64,000 nucleotides of DNA from Nemorincola caseinilytica (GTDB lineage: Bacteria > Bacteroidota > Bacteroidia > Chitinophagales > Chitinophagaceae): positions 124,001 through 188,000 of the forward strand of contig NZ_BAABFA010000005.1 of NCBI RefSeq assembly GCF_039540515.1, in the 5' to 3' direction. Position 1 is the stretch's first letter. Every line of letters begins with the position of its first letter. Below, in pieces: positions 43,301-53,500 of the stretch. The notes beneath the pieces were generated by a model. The model did no database searches. It had not been told where the DNA came from and worked only from the letters and a program-made list of their open reading frames with translations. The position numbers and the translations under genes are program-made.

Positions 43301-46300
43301 TGATGGCCGCCAGTGGCGCTACGGTGAAGGTCTTATAGGTATAGCAGCCGCTGGGCAGAATATAACTTACATTGGCGGTACCGTTCGATACTCCATATAT
43401 AGTGGCTACGCTACCCGATATGGATACCGATATATTGGCATTGCTGGAAGACCATGTGCCGCCCGGTGTGCCATTAGAAAGAGACAGGCCACTGCCCTGG
43501 CATATAGTAGGTATGCCCATTACAGGGTTGGGAGATGCACTCACGGTCACGGTGGTGTTACGGGTGCAGCCTGCAGCCAGGGTATAGGTAACTATGGCCG
43601 TGCCGGCGGTAACACCGGTCACCTGTCCGCTAATGCTGTCTACCGATACCGCAGAGCTGGCCGAAGACCATGTACCACCCGGCGAGGTGTTGCTGAGTGT
43701 TATGGTGCTGCCTGAACACAGAGAGCCGGGGCCGGATGTAGTACCTATAGAAAGTACCGTGACAGAAACGGTGTCCGGGGCGCTGCCACAGCCTGCGGTA
43801 TCGTAGCCCGTTACCGTATACACGAAAGTGGCCGGGAAAGAACCCGATGTAGGCGTTGCCGATACGGAAGCACCGGAAGTGGCCGACAGATAGCCGCCTG
43901 CCCATGTATATGTTGCTGCACCTGTAGCGGTAAGCGTTATTGTATTGCCATCGCATATCACAGGTGAAGATGTGGCCGCATCTGCAACAACAGCGGCAGG
44001 TTCGGTCACATTGGCCGATGTGGTGCTTGTACAGCCATTGGCATCGGTAACGGTATAGCTATATGAGCCTGCGGAAAGACCGGTGATATCGCCCGTGCCG
44101 CTATATGGTGTAGTACCTCCGGAAGCGCTTACCAGCACTGCGCCATTGTTCTCGCCATTGCAGTGTATGTTGGTAGCGGTGGCCGATGCCGTGAGCGCTG
44201 CTGCCGGCTGGGCAATGGTGCCGGAGGCAACAGAAGTGCAGCCATTGGCATCGGTAACGGTATAGCTGAACGAGCCTGCAGAAAGGTCTGTATACGAACC
44301 TGTGCCGGTATAAGGCGCTGTGCCACCTGCCGCAGATACAGATACGCTGCCTGTGCTATTGCCATAGCAGTTCACATTGGTAATGGTAGTAGACGTAGAG
44401 AGTGCGGTCTCTGGTTGTGCGATGGTGGCAGTGGCGGTCACTGTGCCACAGCCATTGCTAACGGTATAGGTATACGCGCCTGCCGGTACCCCAGTAAGGC
44501 TGGCTGTGGTAGCGCTATTGCTCCATTGCCATACCAGCGGTGCCGATCCGCTCACATGCGGAACTATAGAGCCGGTATTGCTGCCATGGCAAAGTATATT
44601 GCTCACAGTGGCAGCAGATGTGATCTCTGGCGCTGTGCAATCGAGCCTGAAAGTGGCATTGATGGTATGTGCCGCCGTTACTGCCAAAAAAGTATAGCTA
44701 CCCACAGCACCCACGCTTGCTCCATCTACCAGTACATCGTCTATAAGGTAACCCTCACTGGCGGTAATGGTGTACACCTGGTCGTTGCCGCTGCAAACGG
44801 TAGTGGTGCCTGCCGGCGATATGGAGCCATGTGCCCCTGCCGATGCTACTATATTATATATAGCAGCAACAGATAGTGTTTTGCTTATGGTCGCAGAGCA
44901 GCCTGCGGTATTGGTGCCTATCACATCATAGGTGGTAGTAGTTGTAGGGTTGGCCGTTACGGTAGAACCCGTAGATGCCGACAGGCTACCCGAGGGAGAC
45001 CATGAATAAGTATCTGCACCGGTAACCGAAAGGGTAGATGATGAGCCGCTGCATATGCTGGCCGGTGTGGCGATAACGGTAAGCGATGGCCTTTCGTTCA
45101 CGGTCACTGTTGTTACTACGCAGTTGCCTGCGTATGCAGTGCCTGCATTACCGCAATAACTGATGTTTGCCATACCTGCTGCCAGGCCGGTAACAGTGCC
45201 ATCGGTGGCTATGCTGGCGATGGCCTCGTTGCTGCTGCTCCATGTGCCGCCGGCAAATGCCGTGCTTAGCATTGTGGTATTACCCATACATACCGATGCT
45301 GTTCCTGTCACAGGACTCAGTGGTTTGTTGCGCAGTATGCTCAGTGTATTGCTGCCTGTGGTATTGTTATTGGCTGCAACTATATCGGGTTTGCCGTCGC
45401 CGTCTATATCGCCTGCGGCCACCATAGCGCCCGATGGGGATGAACCCAGTGAAAAGCTGACATAGGGTGCAAGCGAAGCCGTAGTGATGGTCCCACTGGT
45501 GGCGGTATTGCGCAGTACGAACACGCTGGTACTATTGGTCCCTATTATATCGGGCCTGCCGTCACCGTTCACATCCGCAATGGTAATGCCGGTCATAGCG
45601 CTTCCGGTCTCAAAGTCTACCATTGTCTCTAGCGTGCCGGTAGTGATGGCTCCTGTTGCGCCAGAGTTGCGCAGTATGGATATGATACTGCCGCGGCCCA
45701 GTATCACATCAGTTCTTCCATCCTGGTCCATATCTGCTACTTCCAGGTAGCTGACGCCGGTGGCGGCTATGTTCACGCTGGCCTGGAAAGATGCTGTAGT
45801 GATAGTGCCCAAATTGGAATTATTGCCCAATATGAATATGGAATTGTTGGCGGACATGGTGCCTATCACCTCGGCCTTATTGTCGCCATTCAGGTCGGCT
45901 ATCTTTACTTCATTTACCGGTTGTGGCAGGGTTATGGATGCTGCTGTGGCAAATGATACATTGGCCGGGGTAGAGGTGTTGCGTATCACTACCAGTTGGG
46001 CTGTGTTCTGCGACATCACAATGTCGGGCCTGCCGTCCCTGTCTATATCGCCGGTGGCAAAGAGCCGTGTAAGACCCGTGAATGCGCTGGATGTATATGC
46101 CGACGTGAATGCTATAGAGCTGCCCGATGTGGTATTGCGGTGTACGGTAAAGGTCTTGTCTGAGTTATTGGCGCATATCACGTCCAGTTTGCCATCCCTG
46201 TCCACATCGCATATGTTAATGCCACAGGGAACATTGCCTGTTGCCACACTAATGGCCGAGCCGAACGCACCCGAAGTTATAGCACCGCTGCTGTTCTGGT

Positions 46301-46817
46301 TCCTGTATACCGATAGGGTATTGGAGTTCGCATTCGATACCACCAGGTCGGCCTTGCTGTCGCCGTCGAAGTCGGCAAGGCCGGGTTGTACGGAGCGAAG
46401 ACCTGCAGGTATCTCTACTGCTGCATCAAAATTCACAGTATTGTTGGCATAGCTGCTATTGTCGTATGTAGGTACGAAGAAAGATGGCGAGTAGGCCATC
46501 AGGTTCGTTGCAAGGTTCTTCAACACCACCGGGCCATAGGTAGCGCCTGCCGGTACCGGTACCGTTACCGATGTGCTGCCGCCTGCCGTGGCCGTGGCTT
46601 GTGTAGCGCCGAAGTAAACGATATTCTGCGTAGCTGTGGCATTGAAGTTGCTACCTGATATAGTGATGGTGGTACCCGGGGCAGCGTTCAGCGTGCTCAC
46701 TGAGGAAATAGAGGGAAACTGTGCGTATGCGGAATTATTTGCGATGGCCACTGCAAGTATGATCGCCGTGCGCAGTTTTACAAGTTCTCTCATTCTGCTG
46801 GATAGATGTTGTATCAT
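40398..46817 (-). CDS. Giant mosaic T9SS surface protein (TIG, FG-GAP, SprB and Ig-like repeats)
   Basis: This 2,139-residue protein has a signal peptide (ending NSAYAQ, about residue 33). An IPT/TIG domain follows at about 34-120. About seven FG-GAP/VCBS calcium-type repeats come next (about 125-500; D.DRDGRPD, DVNGDGRPD, DIDGDGKPD), which suggest a beta-propeller. A Big_2-like unit, a PKD-like segment and a Bacterial_repeat segment (SAGAHGSISPAGTTTVCSG) follow. Three SprB repeats come at about 730-960 (NVNCYGNSTGSVSVSAAGGT, SYTVTDANGCTS). About fourteen Ig-like units and a T9SS C-terminal domain (RIFPNPSVGNITI) complete it. SprB repeats are named after the gliding adhesin of Flavobacterium, so a surface adhesin role is likely. 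An alternative ATG exists at 46793. It is divergent from the 3,120-residue gene. Confidence 0.93.
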   Translation of the reverse strand: MIQHLSSRMRELVKLRTAIILAVAIANNSAYAQFPSISSVSTLNAAPGTTITISGSNFNATATQNIVYFGATQATATAGGSTSVTVPVPAGATYGPVVLKNLATNLMAYSPSFFVPTYDNSSYANNTVNFDAAVEIPAGLRSVQPGLADFDGDSKADLVVSNANSNTLSVYRNQNSSGAITSGAFGSAISVATGNVPCGINICDVDRDGKLDVICANNSDKTFTVHRNTTSGSSIAFTSAYTSSAFTGLTRLFATGDIDRDGRPDIVMSQNTAQLVVIRNTSTPANVSFATAASITLPQPVNEVKIADLNGDNKAEVIGTMSANNSIFILGNNSNLGTITTASFQASVNIAATGVSYLEVADMDQDGRTDVILGRGSIISILRNSGATGAITTGTLETMVDFETGSAMTGITIADVNGDGRPDIIGTNSTSVFVLRNTATSGTITTASLAPYVSFSLGSSPSGAMVAAGDIDGDGKPDIVAANNNTTGSNTLSILRNKPLSPVTGTASVCMGNTTMLSTAFAGGTWSSSNEAIASIATDGTVTGLAAGMANISYCGNAGTAYAGNCVVTTVTVNERPSLTVIATPASICSGSSSTLSVTGADTYSWSPSGSLSASTGSTVTANPTTTTTYDVIGTNTAGCSATISKTLSVAAIYNIVASAGAHGSISPAGTTTVCSGNDQVYTITASEGYLIDDVLVDGASVGAVGSYTFLAVTAAHTINATFRLDCTAPEITSAATVSNILCHGSNTGSIVPHVSGSAPLVWQWSNSATTASLTGVPAGAYTYTVSNGCGTVTATATIAQPETALSTSTTITNVNCYGNSTGSVSVSAAGGTAPYTGTGSYTDLSAGSFSYTVTDANGCTSVASGTIAQPAAALTASATATNIHCNGENNGAVLVSASGGTTPYSGTGDITGLSAGSYSYTVTDANGCTSTTSANVTEPAAVVADAATSSPVICDGNTITLTATGAATYTWAGGYLSATSGASVSATPTSGSFPATFVYTVTGYDTAGCGSAPDTVSVTVLSIGTTSGPGSLCSGSTITLSNTSPGGTWSSASSAVSVDSISGQVTGVTAGTAIVTYTLAAGCTRNTTVTVSASPNPVMGIPTICQGSGLSLSNGTPGGTWSSSNANISVSISGSVATIYGVSNGTANVSYILPSGCYTYKTFTVAPLAAITGPTEVCAGSTIQLVHPQSGALWSSNNTSRATVNLTSGMVTGISAGTAVFTYMVNPSCYATHAVTVNTSPANIAGPTVVCEGATMTLLNTTTGGTWSNDNVTAASIDATTGLVTGLAAGVANISYTLPNGCFKSSAVTVNVAPAVISGSSDICATRTATFANATMGGSWSCSPTTVLNINATTGVATGNLGNATVTYSLPTGCRSIKQVTVNALPGAITGTTGICAGNTTGLSSTTPSLTWSSSDEGIATVSTATTTSGTVNGIAAGNATISYTSAVGCTQTVNVTVYAVPGTITGNSNICVGATTPYTNSVGGGTWASPSVAVATVGSASGIVTGIGAGNFILTYTTPGGCRTTRTLSVDALPNAITGTLSTCVGGNTTLATTSTGGIWSSTTSAATVSTTGVVTGQSTGTTLISYTNAAGCARTASVNVTTGLPTIAGPSFICTGGSTTLTNTTAGGTWASSNAAASINASTALVAGVSEGAATITYRTSTTCFTTKSITVQSAPAAITTSSASVCVGSSQQLTHETTGGTWTSSLASRATVNATGLVTGVANGAVTISYTPSAGCLVTTNLTVNLQPVALTGTFSVCRDNTTTLSSTTTGGAWSSSDPAIATVVTASSTTGIVTGGTTTGIATISYTNALGCSRTAAVTVSAAVPAISGMDIVCIGNSTALSNATPGGTWSSATPAKGSISTVGVVTGVAAGTTTISYRTNSTCFTTRTMTVNGAVAAITGTTSVCKDNSTTLACTTPGGTWVSSNTANATVVEATGAVTGMAAGTAIITYQVTGTGCFKLATVSVLASPAPIDGTLTIATGTSTTLSNTVSGGTWSSSATTIAGIGSATGIMTGVSVGNATITYRLTNGCQKTVLASITTPMARPLDGATTPETRIAQVRIFPNPSVGNITIETAANGVFTVYTMDGKQAARYDVAAPAASVSLPYDLAAGMYTCHFMAEDGTATVVRLVYKP
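40720..43810 (-). repeat. Array of about 14 Ig-like coding repeats
   Basis: Units of roughly 71-76 codons each carry GG.W.S, A.V..TG.VTG, G.A.ITY and a Cys-bearing turn. The copies are diverged at DNA level. The unit period (about 213-228 bp) is visible in the regular spacing of antisense stop codons. Confidence 0.8.
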
Positions 46818-47563
46818 AGATACGCTGTTTTATTATTTTCGACTATAGCCGATGCTTTTGTTTCGTGTTCGGTTTAAAAAATGAACGGCCATAAATTCTC
46901 TGCAGAATGGTGACATAGACCATTGCGAAAGACGATGCATGGACGTATACTTGAACTTACAGGACACGCCAGATCGGCGCAGTTCCGGAAACATTGTAGG
47001 TGTGTCTTATAAATGAATATATCCATTTGTTATGGGTTGATCCATTTATCGGTGTAAAATTACCATATAGGTATGGTACATACCAATATATTTACTAAAG
47101 CGATCGTTAACGTGAGGCGATATCTGTTGGCACATTCTACCTCTGGGTATTACGATTGATCTCCTTTTGCTCGCAAAGGTCCACTGACCGGTAGTTAATG
47201 ATCTTGTAGCCGGATAAGACCGCATATTCACCATTTACGAATATTTTTTGTGGAAACAAAATTTTCACGAAAGAATATTTTTAAAAATGAATATTTCTGC
47301 AATTACATCTATCCTGTCTTGTAAGTGTTAAGAAATTGTTGTTACTTTTGATCAACCTCTCATTATAAATACCATTTATCTTATGAAACTAAAATTAGTA
47401 AAGCGCTCTCCCGACCTATGTGTCGCCGGTAGACATTCCATCGATAATAGCCTTCCGTTCCGTTCCTCTGTCTGATGTTGGGGATGATACTTTCCCGGTA
47501 TCGCCTATTATTTCTATTCTATCATCTTAAAACAGTTCTGTCAACCACTCTTATATCACTTTT
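46818..47563. other. 746-bp divergent intergenic region between two giant T9SS genes
   Basis: AT-rich, with no convincing gene. A 62-codon minus-strand frame (47046-47234) and a 30-codon plus-strand frame (47383-47475, starting MKLKLVKRS) have no recognisable features. The second would sit inside the leader of the 3,120-residue gene. GAATATTT occurs three times at 47239, 47273 and 47289, just upstream of a predicted promoter. A small ggtatg/catacc hairpin lies near 47070. The promoter of the minus-strand giant must lie at the left end but shows no clean TAnnTTTG box. Confidence 0.55.
47319..47350 (+). promoter_or_regulatory. Predicted promoter of the 3,120-residue gene
   Basis: TTG at 47319-47321, a 21-bp spacer and TACTTTTG at 47343-47350 match the Bacteroidota -33/-7 pair. 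The leader would be about 205 nt long. Confidence 0.6.
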
Positions 47564-50500
47564 ATGAACAGATCATCTTTACGTACAAGTTCTATCGGCA
47601 GGTCATATGGTACGCTCGGGCGTATGTTCTTTACAGGTATGCTATTGCTATGCGCCATTGTGCGAAGCAATGCACAGGTAGCTACCAATTATACCTTCTC
47701 TGCTGTTAACCGTACATACAGTACTGCGCTCACCGGCGCTACCACTTTATTCCCTTCGGGGTGGAGCGCCATGGTGGCTAATGTGCCACTGCCATTCGTA
47801 TTTTACTTCAATGGCAAAGGATATTCCAGTGTGTGGGTCAATTCCAACGGATATATAACTTTTGGTGCTACTGCTCCGCTGCCATCATTCGCCAATCCCA
47901 TTTCCAATAACAATGGGTTCGATGGCTCGGTATCGGCGTTCGGGTTCAATAACCCGGGCGAGACGGCACCGCTGGTAGATGCCAATAATGCCAACCCCAT
48001 AATATACGGTACGCAGACCAGCGGCTCCAACACCGTATTCGTGATACAGTGGGCAGGGGCCTGGAAACAGCTTGGGAAGCCTGTAGTAGGTGGTGCAGAG
48101 AATATCAATTTCCAGATACGCCTTGTACAGAACACGAATGTGATAGAGATAATGTACGGTAGCTGTACATCCAATATTACATATGGCGCACTTTTTAATC
48201 TGTGGTCGCCGGTCGTAGGTATAGGTGGGGCTTCCATTACCGATTTCAATACCAGGAAAAAGACAGTTACTGCCGCATGGTCTACCGCCAATACCACGGC
48301 TGCCACTTCTGCGGCCGATTTTGTGCTGTTCGATGGCGGCGGTAATTCGGTTCCCTCGGGTCTTACTTTTCTCTGGACCCCCACCACCACACCGGGCGCA
48401 TGTAGCAGCACACCCGCAGCACCTACTGCCATAGCGTCTGTAGGGGTAGCATGCCCTACGCGACCTTTTGCCGTGAGCCTTGCCGGTCTTCCGGCTGTTA
48501 CCGGCCTCACATTCCAATGGCAGTCATCGGCAACGGGTCTGCCAAATTCCTTTACCAATATTCCCGGGGCCACCAACCCTGCTTATACATCTGTGCCCAC
48601 GGCATCTACCCATTATAGCTGCCGCGTATCGTGCGGGGCCTCTACCGTTTCTTCTACTTCGGTAGGAGTAGGGTATGAGTCTGCATGCCCTACCGATCCT
48701 ACCTATCTCTATAGCGTATGGTACCGCACCGAATACGAAGGATACCAGACAAGGATAGGTACCATCGTACTGCCTCCCGGCATCAATACCTGTGGTTCAT
48801 CCATATCAGAGCTGTCGCTGTCGGCATCGGGCCATTCGCAGGGATATATAACAGGTACATGTGCCAATATCATAGATCTTACTTACCTGCCGGCTATAAG
48901 GATGCAGGTAGGCACCACCTATACAGGAGGTACCTTAACGGCTGCCTATGCCAACACCGTGCAGGGAGGTGTGTTCATAGACTTCAATGATGATGGCCTT
49001 TTCACAGGTACGGGAGAACAGGTAAGCACCATAACGAATTTCACCAATGCCTCATCGGGCAATATGACGATAACCATACCATCGCTGGTAGGTGGTGCAT
49101 ATTACGGTCTGCACCGTATGCGCATACGGTCTATATGGGGAGCAACGGTGACCAGCGCCGATTCATATTCCGGCACGGCATATGGCGGCAATGCAAAGGA
49201 TTTCCTTGTAGCCATTATGCCGCCCGACCAGACCGTGGCGGCCAGCCCTGTAGCTGCGCCTGCGTCCATATGTGCGCCGGGTGCCGTAGAGACACTTACA
49301 TCTACGCTCAATGTTGCGGGTGGCACTGTTCCCGGCCGCACCTATACCTACACCTGGACCGGCCCATCGGGCTTCGGTACCAGTGTCAGCTCATCTTCCA
49401 ATACTACTACGTTCACACCTACCAGTACGGCCTTTTCGGGCGTATACTCCGTTATCCCTGTGTCATCGGGTGCCAGGGCATGCAATGCAGGTACGGTGAA
49501 CGTGATAGTGGCCGCATCGGTATCTGCCCCTACCAATCCGCCTTCCAGCGCATTGGCCATCAGCGGCAATACCTACCAGGGAGCTACCATCAGTTTCACT
49601 CCATTCGCTACTGCTCCTGATGGGTACCTGGTAGTGGCATCTCCATCTTCCACCGCTCCTTCCAACCCTGTGGATGGTACCACATATGCAACCGGCCTTA
49701 CCGGAACTTTCGGTGCGGGTAGCATAGTTGTCAGCGGATCGGTATACGGCAGCGCGCCGCCATATAGCACTGCCGCGCTCAGCTCCAATTCCAGATACTA
49801 TATCTATGTATATCCGTTCAATATAGACTGCAGCGGCCCCAAGTACTACACAGGTTATCCTGTGCTCATCAACAATACGCTTACTACATGTATAGCGCCG
49901 CCAACAGGTCTTACAGCCACGTTGCCTACCGGCTCTACCGTCGATCTTAGCTGGACGGCCGCTGTAAGCGGGGGCAACCCAGCTACGGTGGTAGCGCCAG
50001 GTGCATACACCTATACGGTACATGCATACCTCGATGCTGCCCTTACTACAGAGGCTATCGGTTATCCTGTCACAGGCATCACGGGTACTTCTTATGTTGC
50101 TTCGGGCCTGGGTGTGGGTACCACTTATTATTTTGTCATAACATCTACTGCCCCCGGCGCCACATGCGGCTCTAATAGCACTTCGGCATCAAGCACTACT
50201 ACATGTACAGGTGCGGCAGGTGTGCCATTGCTGCAGAATTTTGATAACAGTACGATAGCCAGCCTCTCTCCCAACTGCTGGACGGGCAATGCCGGCCAGG
50301 CAGGAGGCTCGGGAGGGGTATACAGGAACGGCGGCTATTTTGCCGCGCCTATGCCCCCTGTGAGCGGCCTCAACTATTATCTTTTCAATGGGTCCAGCTA
50401 TATAGCCGCTGCCACATACCCCAACCAATGGCTTATGTCTCCCGGTCTTTCCCTTACACCGGGTACATACAATGTGCGCTTCTGGTACAGGACGAACAGC

Positions 50501-53500
50501 ACATGGGGCGGACTGAAGGTGCAGTATACTACCAATGCTACATTGCCTACCAACCTGATGGCCGACATGACCGGTGCTACGAATATCGGCACACCCCTCG
50601 GCTCATTCACCGCAGGTATATGGACGTTGTACTCCGGCTCTATGACCATTACTACGGCAGGTACTTACTATGTGGGTATCAATGCCATCTTGCAGTCGGC
50701 CACCTTATGCCTTAATATGGGTATAGAGGACATAGAGATATGCAGGGTGCCCAATGTTACGGTATCTAACGGCACGCCTCCATATTGCGCCACCGCTACC
50801 GTGAACCTTAGCTCTGCGGGCAGTACAGGCATCAATCAATACTCGTGGGCCGGCCCGGCAGGTTTTACGTCCACTCTCGCTAACCCCGTGGTATCGGGTC
50901 TGGGTGTGGGCAGCTATACCTACTCGCTCACGGCCGTGAACGACCCCACAGCTTCGGGCTATGGCGGCTATTGTAGTACGGGGCCGATAACTACATCGTT
51001 CACTGTTAATCCCGGTCCCGATCCCATTACAGGTACGGGCACCATATGCCCCGGCGAAACGCTCACACTCTCTACCACGCCAATGAGCGGTGTATGGAGC
51101 AGCAGCACTCCTGCCGTAGGAACAGTAAGCACATCGGGTGTTGTTACCGGTATAGCAGCGGGTACTACTATCATATCATACACTACAAGTTGTGGTGGTT
51201 CCTCTACCACTGTGGTAACGGTGAACTTCCCTGCGGGTTCCATTCTGGGCAATGCATCGGTATGCCAGGGGCTCACGCAGACCCTTACGGGCAGCATAGG
51301 CGGCGGCACATGGACGAGCAGCAATACCACTGTGGCCACTATAGGTACATCCAGCGGCATAGTATCGGGGCTTACTACCGGTACGTCCAATATCACTTAT
51401 TATATGGGGTCCTGCCGTGTATCTACCCAGGTAACGGTGGTAGCACCACTGCCTTCTATAACGGGAACTTTATCGGTCTGTCCCACATCTACCTCTACAC
51501 TTGGCAACACTACGGGTGGCGGTACCTGGGCCAGCAGCAACAGTAATGCAACGGTAGGCCCGTCTTCATCTACCGTCACCGGCGTCGCGCCCGGTACATC
51601 GGTCATTACCTATACGCAAGGGGTATGCTATACCACTACCGTGATGACCATAGTGCCGCTGCCTACGGCATCGCCCACCATAGACCCCAATATCTGTTTG
51701 GGCGGCAGCACCAACCTCACAGCCAACCCGAGCGGTAGTACGAATACATACTCATGGAGTGGATCGGGTGTAGTAGCTCCTGCCGCGGCCAATACATCGG
51801 CATCGCCTGCATCCAGCACATCCTACATACTCACTGTAAGCAACAGTAGCATCACGGGTTGCCCTACCAGCACATATACACTGGCGGTAACGGTAGACCT
51901 GCCACCTGTGGCTTCGCCAACCAATTCCGGTGTGATATGTAATGGCGGTACGGTATCGCTTACTGCCAATCCCGGCGGCAGCACTACCAACTACCTGTGG
52001 AGTGGCCCGTCCTTGTCGTCTGCCACGGCTGCCAACCCCACTGCCACACCTACGACCAATACTACCTATACGCTGACGGTGACGAACGGCACTACCAATT
52101 CGGGCTGTTCCAATACATTCACAACGGCTGTAACGGTAAATGCCACGCCTACTGCAGCACCCACCAATAACGGATATATCTGTAATGGTGGTACGGTAAC
52201 GCTCACGGCCAACCCCGCAGGCGGCGCCAACACCTATACATGGAGCGGTACAGGCCTGTCATCTACCACGGCTGCCAACCCTACTGCCACACCATCATCT
52301 AATGCCGTATACTCGCTCACGGTATCGAATGGTACTGCCAACCCCGGCTGTTCGCCAACTACTGTATATACAACATCAGTTACTGTGAATAGCGTTCCTA
52401 CGGCGGCACCTACCAATAGCGGCAGCATATGCAATGGTGGTACAGTGACCCTGAATGCCAACCCTGCAAATGGTGCATCGGCATATAGCTGGAGTGGTGC
52501 AGGTCTGTCTTCTGCTTCGGCACAGAGCCCCGCCGCTACGCCTACATCTACCACAGTATATTCACTTACAGTGAGCGATGGCAGCGGCAAGCCAGGTTGC
52601 AGCCCTGCTACCATATACACCACACAGGTAACGGTAGACCCCAAGCCGGTGGCCGCACCTGCCAACAATGGTTATATATGTAATGGCGGTACGGTGAACC
52701 TCACTGCCAACCCATCGGGCGGCGCCAATACGTTCACCTGGAGTGGTTCAGCATTATCTTCTACTTCGGTGCAGAACCCCACGGCCACACCTACTACTAC
52801 CAGTGTGTACACCATAACAGTGAGCGATGGTACGGGCAGGCCCGGTTGTGCACCGTCTACTATGTATACCACAACGGTATCGGTAAATGCCACACCCACG
52901 GCCGCACCTGCCAATAATGGCCATATATGCCAGGGTGGTACGGTGAACCTCTCTGCCAACCCCGCCGGTGGCTCTAATACCTATACATGGAGTGGTTCGT
53001 TCCTGGGGTCTACCACTGCGCAGAACCCTACAGCCAACCCCACTGTTACCGGTACCTATTCGCTGGTAGTGAGCGATGGCAGTACGCAGCCAGGTTGTGC
53101 ACCTGCTACCGTGTACACCACACAGGTAACGGTGAACAATGTGCCCACGGCCGTGCCTACCAATAGCGGCAGCATATGTAATGGCGGTACAGTGACGCTG
53201 AATGCCAACCCTGCCAATGGTGCCACAACATATGCGTGGAGCGGTACGGGTCTTTCTTCGGGTTCGGCACAGAACCCCACTGCTACGCCTACGTCCACTA
53301 CCACATACTCGCTTACTGTGAGCGATGGCAGTGGCCACTCAGGCTGCAGCCCTGCTACAATATATACTACACAGGTAACGGTAGACCCCAAACCGGTGGC
53401 TGCGCCTGCTAACAATGGCTACATCTGTAACGGTGGTACTGTGAATCTCACTGCCAATCCATCGGGCGGTGCCAATACGTTCACCTGGAGTGGTTCATCA

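Noticed and set aside
40735..43806. Regularly spaced plus-strand frames of about 70 codons
   Set aside because: They tile the Ig-like repeats of the minus-strand giant at the repeat period. Each ends at the same place in the unit, so they are shadows of one repeat.
47383..47475. 30-codon frame in the leader of the 3,120-residue gene
   Set aside because: It starts with ATG but has no Shine-Dalgarno, signal or known similarity. Noted in the intergenic entry only.
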